DNA of 64,000 bases from Sphingomonas sp. PP-CE-3G-477 (GCF_003050745.1 NZ_QAOF01000009.1:62001-126000); one strand, 5' to 3'; shown: positions 51,229 through 60,927, numbered from the stretch's first letter. The notes: generated from the sequence alone by a model not told the origin. Translations and numbers: made by a program.

Positions 51229-52008
51229 ATGATACTCTACGATCACCCGCTTTCCTCGTACGCGCAAAAAGTGAAGATCGCTTTGCGCGAGAAGGGCGTC
51301 GCGTTCGAGCGGTTGCTACCTGACGATTTCGGTACCGGAAGGCGCGATACCCCCTTCGCCGCCGCCAATCCGCGCGGAGAAGTGCCGGTCCTGATCGACG
51401 GTAACGACGCGATCTTCGATTCCACAATAATCCTCGAATACATCGAGGAGCGTTGGCCCGAGCCACCTCTGTTGCCGGTCGGTGCGCTTGCGCGGGCCGC
51501 CGCGAGGACGACCGAGGAGGTTTGCGACACGCAATATGAGGCCGTGAACTGGGGCTTCGGCGAACTTCTCTGGTTCCGGCGTGCCGAGGGCGATCTCGCC
51601 GGACGCCTCAAGGCCGCTGCCGCCCGTGACACGGCAACGCTTCAGACTTGGCTCGCCGAACGCCTCGGCGACGCCGACTGGTTCGGCGGCGAGCGGTTTG
51701 GGTGGGCCGACGCCGCAGCCGCACCAATGGTCAACCGCTCCGCCTATTACGGCATGGGCCCTGCCTCCGACACGTCGCTCGCGCGTTGGCTAGCCCGGAT
51801 CCGCGAGCGTTCGTCGGTTGCTGCGACGTTCTCGGAGTTCGACGAGGCGGCGTCCGCGATGGCTGGCGCTGCGGACCATTATCGGACCGGCGGGCGACGA
51901 CGCGAATACCGCGATCACCGGCTCGAGTGGATGGTTCGCTCGGGCGGCATCGACGTGGTGCGCGCTGGACTGCGCGACGACACGATCCGCTTTTCCTGGC
52001 CGGGTTGA
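51229..52008 (+). CDS. Glutathione S-transferase family protein
   Basis: 259 residues. The N-terminal thioredoxin-like domain begins MILYDHPLSSYAQKVKIALR with the catalytic Ser candidate in PLSSYAQK and cis-Pro in GEVPVLIDG. SxxIxEYIEE (STIILEYIEERW) is the GSH-binding loop. The C-terminal helical domain is longer than usual by about 40 residues (RTGGRRREYRDHRLEWMVRS), with no recognised motif. Substrate unknown. Monocistronic, 174 bp after the TolC-like gene. Confidence 0.88.
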   Translation: MILYDHPLSSYAQKVKIALREKGVAFERLLPDDFGTGRRDTPFAAANPRGEVPVLIDGNDAIFDSTIILEYIEERWPEPPLLPVGALARAAARTTEEVCDTQYEAVNWGFGELLWFRRAEGDLAGRLKAAAARDTATLQTWLAERLGDADWFGGERFGWADAAAAPMVNRSAYYGMGPASDTSLARWLARIRERSSVAATFSEFDEAASAMAGAADHYRTGGRRREYRDHRLEWMVRSGGIDVVRAGLRDDTIRFSWPG

Positions 52009-52118
52009 CGCTGCGGGCCATGCTGCTCGATTGCGCCCCCTCGAAATTGGCGTGACACAATTCGAGGGCCCGTTCAGTTCGTGGCCAAGCCGAGAAGACC
52101 CGATACACGAACCCCCTC

Positions 52119-52145
52119 TTATTGAGATTGACTTGCATTAGTTAC
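52119..52145. promoter_or_regulatory. Fur-box-like site upstream of the siderophore receptor
   Basis: TTATTGAGATTGACTTGCATTAGTTA resembles the TATTGAGAATGACTTGCA-type iron-regulator sites found before TonB receptors; it ends 44 bp before the start codon. Iron-dependent repression is predicted. Confidence 0.6.
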
Positions 52146-52189
52146 TGGTACGCGCCAAGAGCCTGCAAAAGGTTCCTTGGGGGAAATAA

Positions 52190-54349
52190 ATGTCTGCCTT
52201 ACTCGCCGTTCTACTGACCGCGGCCGATCCCACCGCGGGGTCCGTTACCATGCCCGATCCCGCGCTCCAGACGGGTCAGTCCAATGACGAGATCGTCGTC
52301 ACCGGCGCGCGTACCGAGGGCAGCAGCGACTACACCATCCCCGGCCAGACCACCGCGACGCGGCTCAACCTGACGTTGCGCGAGACGCCACAGTCGGTCA
52401 GCGTCGTCACGCGCGCGCAGATCGAGGATTTCCAGCTCAACGACGTCAACACGCTGCTCGCCACGGTTCCCGGCGTGAACGTGCAGGCCGGCGAGACCGA
52501 CCGAGTGTATTTCTCCGCGCGCGGCTTCGACATCCAGACGTTCCAGGTCGACGGCATCGGCGTGCCGTTCGCGTTCGGAATCCAGACCGGATCGATCGAC
52601 ACCGCCTTCTACGACCATATCGAGGTCGTCCGCGGCGCGCCCGGCTTGCTCTCGTCGACCGGCAACCCGTCCGCCGTGGTCAACTTCATCCGCAAGCGTC
52701 CGACCAAGGACCTTCAGGTACGCGCGAGCGGGCAATACGGCTCGTTCGACCAGTATCGCGGCGAAGCCGACGTCAGCGTGCCGATCACCAAGGACGGCAG
52801 CGTCCGCGCCCGCGCAGTCGGTGCGTATCAGGACGGCGACAGCCATCTCGACCGCTACGGCCTGCGCCGCTGGGTCGGCTACGGTATCGTCGAGGCTGAT
52901 CTCGGCGCCAACACCACGGTCAGCGCAGGGTACGGCCATCAGGATCACAAGAGCCGCGGCGCGATGTGGGGCGCGATACCGCTCACTTACAGCGACGGCA
53001 CGCCGTTGAACTTCTCGCGCTCGTCGAACGTCGCGCCCGACTGGTCGAGCTGGAACGTCATCGACCGCCAGATCTTCGGCGACATCACGCACCGCTTCGG
53101 CAATGGCTGGATCGCGCGCGCCAGCGCCATCCGCCGTGCCACCGATGAAAAGAACACGCTGTTCTACGTGTATGGCAACCCGCTGCGGAACGACGCCGAC
53201 GGGATCGGCATCGACCCGGCGACCGGGCTTCAGACCGGAATCCAGAGCTACCCCGGCAAGTTCCGCGCGACCACGCGCAACCTGACGATGGAAGCCTACA
53301 TCGCGGGCCCGGTAACGTTCCTCGGCCGCGAGCACGAGATCAACATCGGCGTGAACCGCAGCGCGCAGGAATACATCCAGCAGTCGAGCTACGACAACAG
53401 CACGATCGGGACCTACCTGCCCTACCCCGACCTGTTCGCGGGCAATTTCCCGCTGCCCAACTTCCCAACCGAATTCTCGAGCGATCCGATCTCGAGCCAG
53501 AACACGCACACGACGCGCGAGACCGCCTATGGCCTGATTCGGTTCAACCCTGGCGACGCGGTGAAGGTGATGTTCGGCGGCAACGTGACGCATGCCAAGA
53601 GCACGGGATTTTCCTACGGCACCAACACCGATTTCGACGCGACGCGCTTCCTGCCGTTTGCCGGCGCGACAGTCGATATCACGCGCAACCTGAGCCTCTA
53701 CGGCAGCTACGCGACGATCTTCAATCCGCAGAACCAGCTACTCGACCTCAACAGGCGCATCATCGATCCGATCGAGGGCGAAAACCTCGAACTGGGGATC
53801 AAGGGCGACTGGTTCGCCGGCCGGTTGAACGCGACGGTCGCGGTGTTCAAGACGCGGCAGGACAATACCGCCGAAGCCGCCGGCATCGTCGTCGAGAACA
53901 ACGTCACCCGCACCTATTATGTCGGGATCGATGCGCAGTCGGAAGGCATCGAGCTCGACGTCGGCGGCCAGATCGCGCCGGGTCTGCAGATGACCGGCGG
54001 GTACACCGTGATGCGGATCGAGGACCCCGAGGGCAATCCGGTCCGCCGCTACGTCGCGCGCAACACTGGCCGGCTCAACCTCAGCTATACGCTGCCGATG
54101 CTGCCCGCGCTCAAGGTGGGCGCGTCCGCGCAGTACCAGAGCCGCATCATCTCACCATCCGGGCTGGGCCGGCAGGGCAATTACGCGTTGCTCGACCTGC
54201 TGGCGGCGTACAGCATCACCCCGAACATCTCGGCCGCGGTGAACGTGCGCAACGTCACCAACACCAAGTACCTGACGGCGACCAACTTCGACGGCGGCTA
54301 TTACGGCGCACCGCGCTCGGTGATGGGTACGATCAGCGTGCGATACTGA
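52190..54349 (+). CDS. TonB-dependent siderophore receptor
   Basis: 719 residues, outer membrane. Signal-like N-terminus (MSALLAVLLTAADPTAGS), TonB box region NDEIVVTGAR (33-42), plug domain with RETPQSVSVVTRAQIEDFQL, IEVVRGAPGLLSSTGNPSA and the plug end, then 22-strand barrel ending GTISVRY. Plug motifs match the FpvA/FhuE-type siderophore receptors rather than sugar receptors. Preceded by a Fur-box-like site, so expression should rise in low iron. It is monocistronic and convergent with the beta-lactamase-like gene. Confidence 0.93.
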   Translation: MSALLAVLLTAADPTAGSVTMPDPALQTGQSNDEIVVTGARTEGSSDYTIPGQTTATRLNLTLRETPQSVSVVTRAQIEDFQLNDVNTLLATVPGVNVQAGETDRVYFSARGFDIQTFQVDGIGVPFAFGIQTGSIDTAFYDHIEVVRGAPGLLSSTGNPSAVVNFIRKRPTKDLQVRASGQYGSFDQYRGEADVSVPITKDGSVRARAVGAYQDGDSHLDRYGLRRWVGYGIVEADLGANTTVSAGYGHQDHKSRGAMWGAIPLTYSDGTPLNFSRSSNVAPDWSSWNVIDRQIFGDITHRFGNGWIARASAIRRATDEKNTLFYVYGNPLRNDADGIGIDPATGLQTGIQSYPGKFRATTRNLTMEAYIAGPVTFLGREHEINIGVNRSAQEYIQQSSYDNSTIGTYLPYPDLFAGNFPLPNFPTEFSSDPISSQNTHTTRETAYGLIRFNPGDAVKVMFGGNVTHAKSTGFSYGTNTDFDATRFLPFAGATVDITRNLSLYGSYATIFNPQNQLLDLNRRIIDPIEGENLELGIKGDWFAGRLNATVAVFKTRQDNTAEAAGIVVENNVTRTYYVGIDAQSEGIELDVGGQIAPGLQMTGGYTVMRIEDPEGNPVRRYVARNTGRLNLSYTLPMLPALKVGASAQYQSRIISPSGLGRQGNYALLDLLAAYSITPNISAAVNVRNVTNTKYLTATNFDGGYYGAPRSVMGTISVRY

Positions 54350-54400
54350 GCGACGCACGAATGTGCGGTGGACGCGAGCGCCCAATCGGCGACACCCGGA

Positions 54401-55264
54401 TCACCGCATTCGCATGAAAAGAGACAGTGCGCTGCGCGCGCTGTCTGCAAAATAGTCGTAGATGGCGCGGGAGACTTCGGCGATGACCGGCTGGCGATCG
54501 CGGCCACCACGGGCGAACACGACGATGGCCACGCGGCGGCCGTCGGGCATGGTGATGAACCCGACATCGTTGGTGATGCCGTCGAGCGTGCCGGTCTTGT
54601 CCTCGACACGAGTACCCGCGGGCAGAAGCGCGCGGATACGGCGCGTGCCGGTCTGGCAGCGGCTCATCAGTTCGAGCAGGAAATTGCGGCTCTGAGCCGT
54701 CAGGACGGTTCCGTTATCGAGCTTGTTCAGCAGCGTGACCATCGCGATCGGCGTGGCGACGTCCTTGCTGTCGGCAAGATGGCCGCGCTCTCGCAGCAGC
54801 TGGGCTATGGTCCGGTCCATCCGGATGCCGGCTATCTTGTGCGACCACAGCCACTGCTGGATGACGACGGGGCCGCCGAGCGCGGCAAGCAGCTGGTCGG
54901 TCGCCTGGTTGTCGCTGCGGACGATCATCAGCTCCAGGGCTTTCGCGGCGGGACGACCGACGATCATGTCGCCAAGGGTGCGTCGGCCTTGATCGACATC
55001 GGCAAGGTAGGCCCCTGCTATGGCGAGCTTTACGGTGCTCGCCATCGGAAACGGTGTGTCCCCTCTGATCGAAACGGTCGAGCCATCGCGAAGGTCGAGG
55101 GCCGCGATGCCGTAGTCTCCGGAGCGTTCCGCGACCAGCATGCTCAGAACCCGCTCGAGCCCCGTGGGTTCGAAAGCGCTTGTGGTTGCCGATGCCGATG
55201 CTGGGACGAGGAAGCTTGCAGCGATACTGGAGAGAAACAGGCGGGAAAGCCGGGGTGCGCGCAT
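54401..55264 (-). CDS. Class A beta-lactamase-like serine hydrolase lacking Glu166
   Basis: 287 residues, signal peptide about 26. The active-site motifs S76-T-V-K79, S117-D-N119 and K223-T-G225 are all present, as in class A beta-lactamases. The omega-loop, however, reads RMDRTIAQLLRERG where class A enzymes have R-x-D-R-x-E-P-x-L-N: Glu166 is Ile153 and Asn170 is Leu157. The deacylating water would not be activated, so it may only acylate slowly-turning substrates or bind them as a sensor. Alternatively it hydrolyses through a different residue. Periplasmic by signal peptide. Monocistronic, flanked by convergent receptor gene. Confidence 0.85.
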   Translation of the reverse strand: MRAPRLSRLFLSSIAASFLVPASASATTSAFEPTGLERVLSMLVAERSGDYGIAALDLRDGSTVSIRGDTPFPMASTVKLAIAGAYLADVDQGRRTLGDMIVGRPAAKALELMIVRSDNQATDQLLAALGGPVVIQQWLWSHKIAGIRMDRTIAQLLRERGHLADSKDVATPIAMVTLLNKLDNGTVLTAQSRNFLLELMSRCQTGTRRIRALLPAGTRVEDKTGTLDGITNDVGFITMPDGRRVAIVVFARGGRDRQPVIAEVSRAIYDYFADSARSALSLFMRMR

Positions 55265-55433
55265 CGATCGTCCTCGAATGTTGTCCTTCAGCGACTTGCT
55301 AATGCTAGACCCTAAAACCTGAACACTTCATGTTGCATGCCGGTGACGTACGAACAACGGTGGATCGCGACTGAGTGAAGCGACTTGCCTGTATCGTCGC
55401 CCTCCTACGGACGACACACGCCGCCGCCGCAAA

Positions 55434-56504
55434 TCAGGCGCTATGCGATAGCGACGCGTGGGTCATCCGGGGCAACACATGACGCGCGAACAGGTCGGCT
55501 TCCGCGGCGTGGGGGTAGCCGGACAGGATGAAAGCCTCGATCCCCATGTCCTGGTACATGCCGAGCTTGGCGAGCACCTGGTCGGGATCGCCAACGATCG
55601 CCGCGCCGCAGCCCGAGCGCGCCCGCCCGATACCAGTCCACAGATTGTCCTCGGCATAGCCATCGGGTGATGCACCCTCGCGAAGGGCCGCTTGCGCCGC
55701 GACGCCGGCAGACCCCGAATCGAGCGACTTGGCACGGATCGCCGCGCCCTGTTCGGCATCGAGCTTCGAGAGCAGGCGATCGGCGTACACCCGCGCTTCG
55801 TCCTCGGTCTCGCGGACGATGACGTGCGCGCGGTAGCCGAACCGCAGCGTGCGGCCATGGCGGGCGGCACGCGCGGTCATGTCGGCGATGATGTCGGCGA
55901 CCTTCTCGCGGGTGTCGGGCCACATCAGATAGACGTCGCACTCCTTCGCCGCCGCCTCGCGCGCATCCGGCGACAGCCCGCCGAAATACAGCAACGGCGC
56001 CTTGCCCGATACAGTGCCGATCCGCGGCGGATCGAGCTTCAGTTTCCAGAACTCGCCGTCATGATCGAGCGGCTCGCCGTTCAGCAGCGTCTTCAGAATC
56101 CGCATCAGCTCGACCGTGCGGGCATAGCGCGGGCCGGACGCCAGCGTCTCGCCAGGGAGGTCGGACGAAATGATGTTGATGTTGAGCCGCCCGCCGAGCA
56201 TCCGGTCGATCGTCGCGATCTGGCGCGCGAGTTGCGGCGGCCAGCTTTCGCCGACGCGTACCGCCATCAGCAGCGCCAGCCGCCGCAGCATCGGCGCGAT
56301 CGCCGCGGCGAAGGCGGTGGTGTCGAGCCCCAGCGCGTAACCCGAGGGGAGCAGAATGTTGTCGTAACCACCGGTCTCCGCCTGGAGGACGATGTCGCGG
56401 CAATGCTCCCAGCTCGATTGCAGCCGGGGATCGGGCACGCCGAGAAACTCGTAATCGTCGTCGCACAGCGCCGAGAACCAGCTGACTTCGCAGGATTTCG
56501 TCAT
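55434..56504 (-). CDS. SsuD-like FMNH2-dependent sulfonate monooxygenase (sulfoquinovose monooxygenase candidate)
   Basis: 356 residues, bacterial luciferase-like TIM barrel. Close to the alkanesulfonate monooxygenase SsuD over its C-terminal half: LLYFGGLSPDAREAA, RFGYRAHVIVRETEDEA (Arg225 and His227), NLWTGIGRARSGCG (Arg296) and ILSGYPH (Tyr330), the counterparts of SsuD Arg226, His228, Arg297 and Tyr331. The segment holding SsuD Cys54 is different (LLPSGYALGLDTT). It should oxidise a C-S bond, releasing sulfite. ATG 56504 overlaps the aldo-keto reductase stop (ATGA). In the sulfo-SMO pathway this enzyme converts sulfoquinovose to 6-oxo-glucose; the context fits. No flavin reductase gene is in the window. 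Confidence 0.85.
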   Translation of the reverse strand: MTKSCEVSWFSALCDDDYEFLGVPDPRLQSSWEHCRDIVLQAETGGYDNILLPSGYALGLDTTAFAAAIAPMLRRLALLMAVRVGESWPPQLARQIATIDRMLGGRLNINIISSDLPGETLASGPRYARTVELMRILKTLLNGEPLDHDGEFWKLKLDPPRIGTVSGKAPLLYFGGLSPDAREAAAKECDVYLMWPDTREKVADIIADMTARAARHGRTLRFGYRAHVIVRETEDEARVYADRLLSKLDAEQGAAIRAKSLDSGSAGVAAQAALREGASPDGYAEDNLWTGIGRARSGCGAAIVGDPDQVLAKLGMYQDMGIEAFILSGYPHAAEADLFARHVLPRMTHASLSHSA

Positions 56505-57409
56505 GGCAGCGGCTCGCCCCGTGCCGCGATCAGGACGTCGTACCAGTCCTGCCGCGTCCACGTGATCGTGAAGGCCTGCGCCAGTTCGGCGATCCGGGCG
56601 GGGTTCTGCGTGCCGACGATCGGGATCGCGCGCACCGGATGCGCCATGATCCAGCTATAGGCAGTCGCCGCCCGGCTCGCTCCCGTCTCGGCTGCCTTGC
56701 GATCGAGCGCCGCCGCCACCGCTGCGCTGCGCGCGTCGGCGGGCACGCCGAGCCGGCCACCGCCAAGCGGCGACCACGCCAGCACCGCCATGTCGCGCTC
56801 CATCGCCTGATCGAACAGCCCGTTTTCGAGCGGTTCGAGGTGGAGCGGCGAGAATTGGGGCTGATGGCTGACGAGCGGAATCGTCAGGAACGACGCCAGC
56901 GCTTGAGCCTGCGCAGGCGTATAATTCGACACGCCGACCGCACGCACCTTGCCCGCCGTCACCGCATCCTCCAGCGCACGCGCTGCTTCCTGCGGGTGCG
57001 TCAGGATGTCGGGGCGATGGATCTGGTAGAGATCGACTTGGTCGACTCCGAGCCGGGTCAGCGAGGCGTCGAGCGCCTTCGCCAGATAGGCCGGACTGGA
57101 GTCATACGGTAGCGGCGGGAGGATGCCGCCCTTGGTGGACAGCACCATTCGCGCGCGCAGGCCGGGCGAGTCTGCGAAGATGCGGCCGAGCAGCACTTCC
57201 GCATCGCCGAACCCGCCTGCGCCGTCGAACCCATAGATGTCGGCGGTGTCGAACAGGGTCACCCCCGCCTCGAACGCCGCCTCGATCAGCGCGCGTCCTT
57301 CAGCGACGCCGACTCCGGCGAACCGCCACATGCCCCAGGCTATCGGGCTGACAAGGATTCCGCTCTTGCCGAGCGGAATGGCTTTGGGTGTAGAATTGAG
57401 CTGCGACAT
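56501..57409 (-). CDS. Aldo/keto reductase (6-oxo-glucose reductase candidate)
   Basis: 302 residues, TIM barrel. Catalytic tetrad residues are visible: Asp54 and Tyr59 (FDTADIYG), Lys93 (STKGG) and His131 (YQIHRPD). AGKVRAVGVSNYTP and PIVGTQNPARI are cofactor-side motifs. It is translated together with the SsuD-like gene. In sulfoquinovose oxidative desulfurisation, an AKR reduces 6-oxo-glucose to glucose, which makes that role attractive here. ATG 57409 preferred; GTG 57418 would add 3 residues. Confidence 0.85.
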   Translation of the reverse strand: MSQLNSTPKAIPLGKSGILVSPIAWGMWRFAGVGVAEGRALIEAAFEAGVTLFDTADIYGFDGAGGFGDAEVLLGRIFADSPGLRARMVLSTKGGILPPLPYDSSPAYLAKALDASLTRLGVDQVDLYQIHRPDILTHPQEAARALEDAVTAGKVRAVGVSNYTPAQAQALASFLTIPLVSHQPQFSPLHLEPLENGLFDQAMERDMAVLAWSPLGGGRLGVPADARSAAVAAALDRKAAETGASRAATAYSWIMAHPVRAIPIVGTQNPARIAELAQAFTITWTRQDWYDVLIAARGEPLP

Positions 57410-57435
57410 CGCTGTCACGAATAGGGGTAATACGC

Positions 57436-58527
57436 TTGGTCGAGCAAGTACGTTATGGGCTGGTCGGAACCGGCATGATGGGGGTCGAGCATCTCCAGAA
57501 CCTGGCCGTCACCCCCGGCGCGGTGGTGACCGCGATCGCCGATCCGGTGAGCACGTCGCTTGGTTGGGCACGCGATGCATTGGGTTCGCGCGGCGACGGC
57601 GTGCAGCAATTCGCGGATGCCGCGACGCTCGCCCGCAGCGGACTGGTCGACGCGGTGATCGTCGCCAGCCCGAACTATACACACCGCGACGTGCTTGAGC
57701 CGCTGTTCGACGCGGACGTCGCGATCCTCTGCGAAAAGCCGCTGGCGACCACGCTGGATGATGCCCGCTGGGTCGTCGATCGTGCCGCAAAAATGACGCG
57801 GCCGTTCTGGACCGCGATGGAATATCGCTACATGCCGCCCGCCGCGGCGTTCATCGAGCAGGTGCATGGCGGTCGAATCGGCGCACTTCGGATGCTGTCG
57901 ATCCGCGAACACCGCTTCCCCTTCCTGCCCAAGGTCGGCGACTGGAACCGCCTCAGCCGCAACACCGGCGGGACGATGGTCGAGAAATGCTGTCACTTCT
58001 TCGACCTGATGCGGCTGATCGTCCGATCCGAACCCGTCCGCGTCTATTGCTCGGGCGCGATGGACGTGAATCATGTCGACGAACGCTATGACGGCGAGCG
58101 GCCCGACATCATCGACAACAGCTACACGACGGTGGACTTCGCCAACGGCGTCCGCGCGATGCTCGACCTGTCGATGTTCGCGGACGGCGCCGAGAACCAA
58201 GAGGAGATCACCGCGGTCGGCGACGCCGCTCGGCTCGACGTGCTGATCCCCGAAGGTGCGCTCGTGTTCAGCCCCCGCACCGGCTTTCTCAATCCGAAAC
58301 AGGTCGAACGGCAGGTGATCGAGGTCGATCGCACCGCGCTCGACGCCGGCAGCCATCACGGCTCGACCTTCTATCAGCACCAGAAATTCATCGCCGCGGT
58401 GCGCGGCGAAATCGGTGTGGAAGTCACCGCGCGCGACGGGCTCATGGCGGTGGCGATCGGTACTGCTGCCGAGATCAGCGCACGGACGAAGCGCGTCGTG
58501 GAGATGACCGAACTGGGGTTCTCATGA
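57436..58527 (+). CDS. Gfo/Idh/MocA-family NAD(P)-dependent protein (possible oxidoreductive glycosidase)
   Basis: 363 residues from TTG 57436 (AGGGG 9 nt upstream). N-terminal Rossmann RYGLVGTGMMGVEHLQNLA, the E100-K-P102 motif in ILCEKPLATT, and the C-terminal domain with NTGGTMVEKCCHFFDLMRLI. The fold covers dehydrogenases and NAD-dependent glycosidases (GH4-like mechanism; GH109, GH177/179, GH188). Because it sits in a cluster with an SsuD-like monooxygenase, an NAD+-dependent sulfoquinovosidase (GH188 type) is a good candidate. Divergent from the AKR gene with only 26 bp between start codons. Confidence 0.82.
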   Translation: MVEQVRYGLVGTGMMGVEHLQNLAVTPGAVVTAIADPVSTSLGWARDALGSRGDGVQQFADAATLARSGLVDAVIVASPNYTHRDVLEPLFDADVAILCEKPLATTLDDARWVVDRAAKMTRPFWTAMEYRYMPPAAAFIEQVHGGRIGALRMLSIREHRFPFLPKVGDWNRLSRNTGGTMVEKCCHFFDLMRLIVRSEPVRVYCSGAMDVNHVDERYDGERPDIIDNSYTTVDFANGVRAMLDLSMFADGAENQEEITAVGDAARLDVLIPEGALVFSPRTGFLNPKQVERQVIEVDRTALDAGSHHGSTFYQHQKFIAAVRGEIGVEVTARDGLMAVAIGTAAEISARTKRVVEMTELGFS

Positions 58528-58620
58528 AGCCGCGCTTGGCTGCACCCAAGACAAACTCGTGCATGACAGCGCGAGACATTCGATAGCCTACCGGAAGAGT
58601 AGGAATATTTAGGGGGCGGC

Positions 58621-60927
58621 ATGAAGAACTGGTTGCTGGCAGGCGCGGCATTGGCCGCAGGACTGGGCGCGCCGGCCTGGGCGCAGGACGTCCCGATCGG
58701 GAGCGGTCCCGCGGATAGCGGCCAAACCGGCAATCCCGCCCCCGCCGCGTCCGAGCCCGGCGAGATCGTCGTCACCGCACAGAAGCGCTCCGAGCGTCTT
58801 CAGGATGTGCCGGTCGCGGTCTCGGTAATCTCGGGCGCGCAGATCGCCGCGCAGGGCGGAGTGAACCTGGAAAGCGCGCAATACCTCGTACCAACGCTGA
58901 ATTTCCGCAAATCCGGCACGACGATCAACCAGTCGCTGTTCCTGCGCGGGGTCGGCACCTCGACCTTCTCGGTGGCGGGCGAGCCGTCGATCTCCACCGT
59001 CGTCGACGGCGTCGTCTACAGCCGTGCCGGCGAAGCGTTCAGCGACCTGATCGACATCGACCGGATCGAAGTGTTGCGCGGTCCGCAAGGCACGCTGTTC
59101 GGGAAGAACACGAGCGCCGGCGTCATCAACATCGTCACCAAGCGTCCCGGTAACGTGCTCGCCGGGTCGGTCGAAGGGTCGTTCTTTACCGGCAACGGCA
59201 ACGAATATCGCACCCGCGCCGCGCTGGACATTCCGTTGAGCGAGACGATCAAGAGCCGCTTCACCGGGTTCTACGGCAATCACGCGGGCAACATCCGCAA
59301 CGTCGCGCACGATAACCGGCGCGTGAACGGCTACGAGCATTACGGTTTCCGCGGCATGGTCGTCGCCGACGCCACGCCCGACCTGACCTTCACGCTGATC
59401 GGCGACTATCGCCGGAGCAACGACGATTGCTGCGCGGAGGTCATCGGCACGACGCCGACCGCGGGCCTTACCGCCAGCGTGCTGCCCGATCGCAACGGCA
59501 ACAAGTCGCGCACCATCAACCAGGACCTGATCACGCATACCGACGAGAAGAGCTGGGGCGTTTCGCTGCAGGCGGACGCGACGCTCGGCACGCAGACGGT
59601 GACGTACATCGGCTCGTACCGCGAATACGACAATACCGAGATCCGCGACGGCGACTGGCTGCCGACCGCCTATGTCGGCGCCAACCAGCTCCACGATTTC
59701 GGGCCGCAGACGAGCAGCACCTTCACGCAGGAAGTCCGGATCGCGTCACCGTCGAACCAGTTCTTCAGCTACGTCGTCGGCGCGTTCTACTCGCGCGCGG
59801 AAACCGAGCGGACGTTCCGCCGCGACGACGTCGTCTGCACCGCCACGCCGACGCCGACCGTACTCACCCCCTGCTCGACCGCGGGCACGACGGTCACCCG
59901 ACCGACCGGCACCGCGGTGTTCGGCTCGACCTTCAAGAACCTCGCATTCTTCGGGCAGGGCGTCTTCAACCTCACCGATCGGTTCCGCGCGATCGCCGGC
60001 GTTCGCTACACCAGCGACCAGCTCGACGTGTTCCACAGCCGCGTCACCGCGCTCGCAGGGCCAGGCATCAACCCGAGCTTCGGGCCGTTCGCGGGCAAGA
60101 CCACCAACATGAACTGGTCGGGCAAGGGCGGGCTTCAATTCGACGTGACGCCGCAGTCGACGACCTACGCGACCTATTCGCGCGGCTATAAAGGTCCGGC
60201 GTTCAACATCTTCTACAATCTCGGCGCGACCGGCACCAACGTGATCGATCCGGAGACCGCGGACAGTTACGAAATCGGCCTCAAGAACACGCTGTTCAGC
60301 GGCAAGCTGGTGATCAACCTCGCCGCCTATTACGCGAAATATCATAATTTCCAGGCAAACAACCCCGACGTGGTCGCGGGCGTGCTCGTCACCCGCTTCA
60401 CCAATGCGGGCGACATCTCGACCCGCGGCGGTGAGCTCGACCTGCTCTACCGCCCGGTCCGCGATCTCAACATCTCGGGCGGGCTCGCCTATACCGATGC
60501 GCATGTCGACCAGTTCAAGGTCCCGACCAACGGCTCGACCACCGGCGTCGTGCCCGCGGGTACGCAACTCGGCTATGCGCCGCGGTGGAAGGGCTCGCTC
60601 GGCGGCGACTACCGGATCCGCACCGGCAGCAGCATCGATTTCACGCTGGGTGCGCAAGGCTCCTACCAGTCCAGCCAGATCTCGCAGTTCGATGCGAGCG
60701 CCGCGATCCGCGACGCGACGACGATCAAGGCATACGGCCTGCTCGATCTCTCGGCCGGCATCGTCGATGCGAAGGACGCGTTCAGGGTCGTGCTGCAGGT
60801 GAAGAACGTGCTCGACACCAGCTTCGCCTCGTCGATCGTGAGCGGCGGGCCCGGTGGCGCGTATCGCTACATCATCCCGCGCGAGGCGGATCGCTACGCC
60901 GGCATCACCGCAAGGCTGAACTTTTGA
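58621..60927 (+). CDS. TonB-dependent receptor of the catabolic cluster
   Basis: 768 residues, outer membrane. Signal peptide MKNWLLAGAALAAGLGAPAW, then TonB box GEIVVTAQKRSERLQDVPVA (38-57), plug ending GPQGTLFGKNTSAG and barrel to terminal Phe (ITARLNF). Of the large class of Sphingomonadaceae receptors for carbohydrates and aromatics. SD AGGGGG 4 nt upstream. The preceding 93 bp hold a CCTAC-N7-GTAGG inverted repeat (58587-58603), an operator candidate. TTGA overlap with the MFS gene. Import of a sulfo-sugar glycoside is the contextual guess. Confidence 0.92.
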   Translation: MKNWLLAGAALAAGLGAPAWAQDVPIGSGPADSGQTGNPAPAASEPGEIVVTAQKRSERLQDVPVAVSVISGAQIAAQGGVNLESAQYLVPTLNFRKSGTTINQSLFLRGVGTSTFSVAGEPSISTVVDGVVYSRAGEAFSDLIDIDRIEVLRGPQGTLFGKNTSAGVINIVTKRPGNVLAGSVEGSFFTGNGNEYRTRAALDIPLSETIKSRFTGFYGNHAGNIRNVAHDNRRVNGYEHYGFRGMVVADATPDLTFTLIGDYRRSNDDCCAEVIGTTPTAGLTASVLPDRNGNKSRTINQDLITHTDEKSWGVSLQADATLGTQTVTYIGSYREYDNTEIRDGDWLPTAYVGANQLHDFGPQTSSTFTQEVRIASPSNQFFSYVVGAFYSRAETERTFRRDDVVCTATPTPTVLTPCSTAGTTVTRPTGTAVFGSTFKNLAFFGQGVFNLTDRFRAIAGVRYTSDQLDVFHSRVTALAGPGINPSFGPFAGKTTNMNWSGKGGLQFDVTPQSTTYATYSRGYKGPAFNIFYNLGATGTNVIDPETADSYEIGLKNTLFSGKLVINLAAYYAKYHNFQANNPDVVAGVLVTRFTNAGDISTRGGELDLLYRPVRDLNISGGLAYTDAHVDQFKVPTNGSTTGVVPAGTQLGYAPRWKGSLGGDYRIRTGSSIDFTLGAQGSYQSSQISQFDASAAIRDATTIKAYGLLDLSAGIVDAKDAFRVVLQVKNVLDTSFASSIVSGGPGGAYRYIIPREADRYAGITARLNF

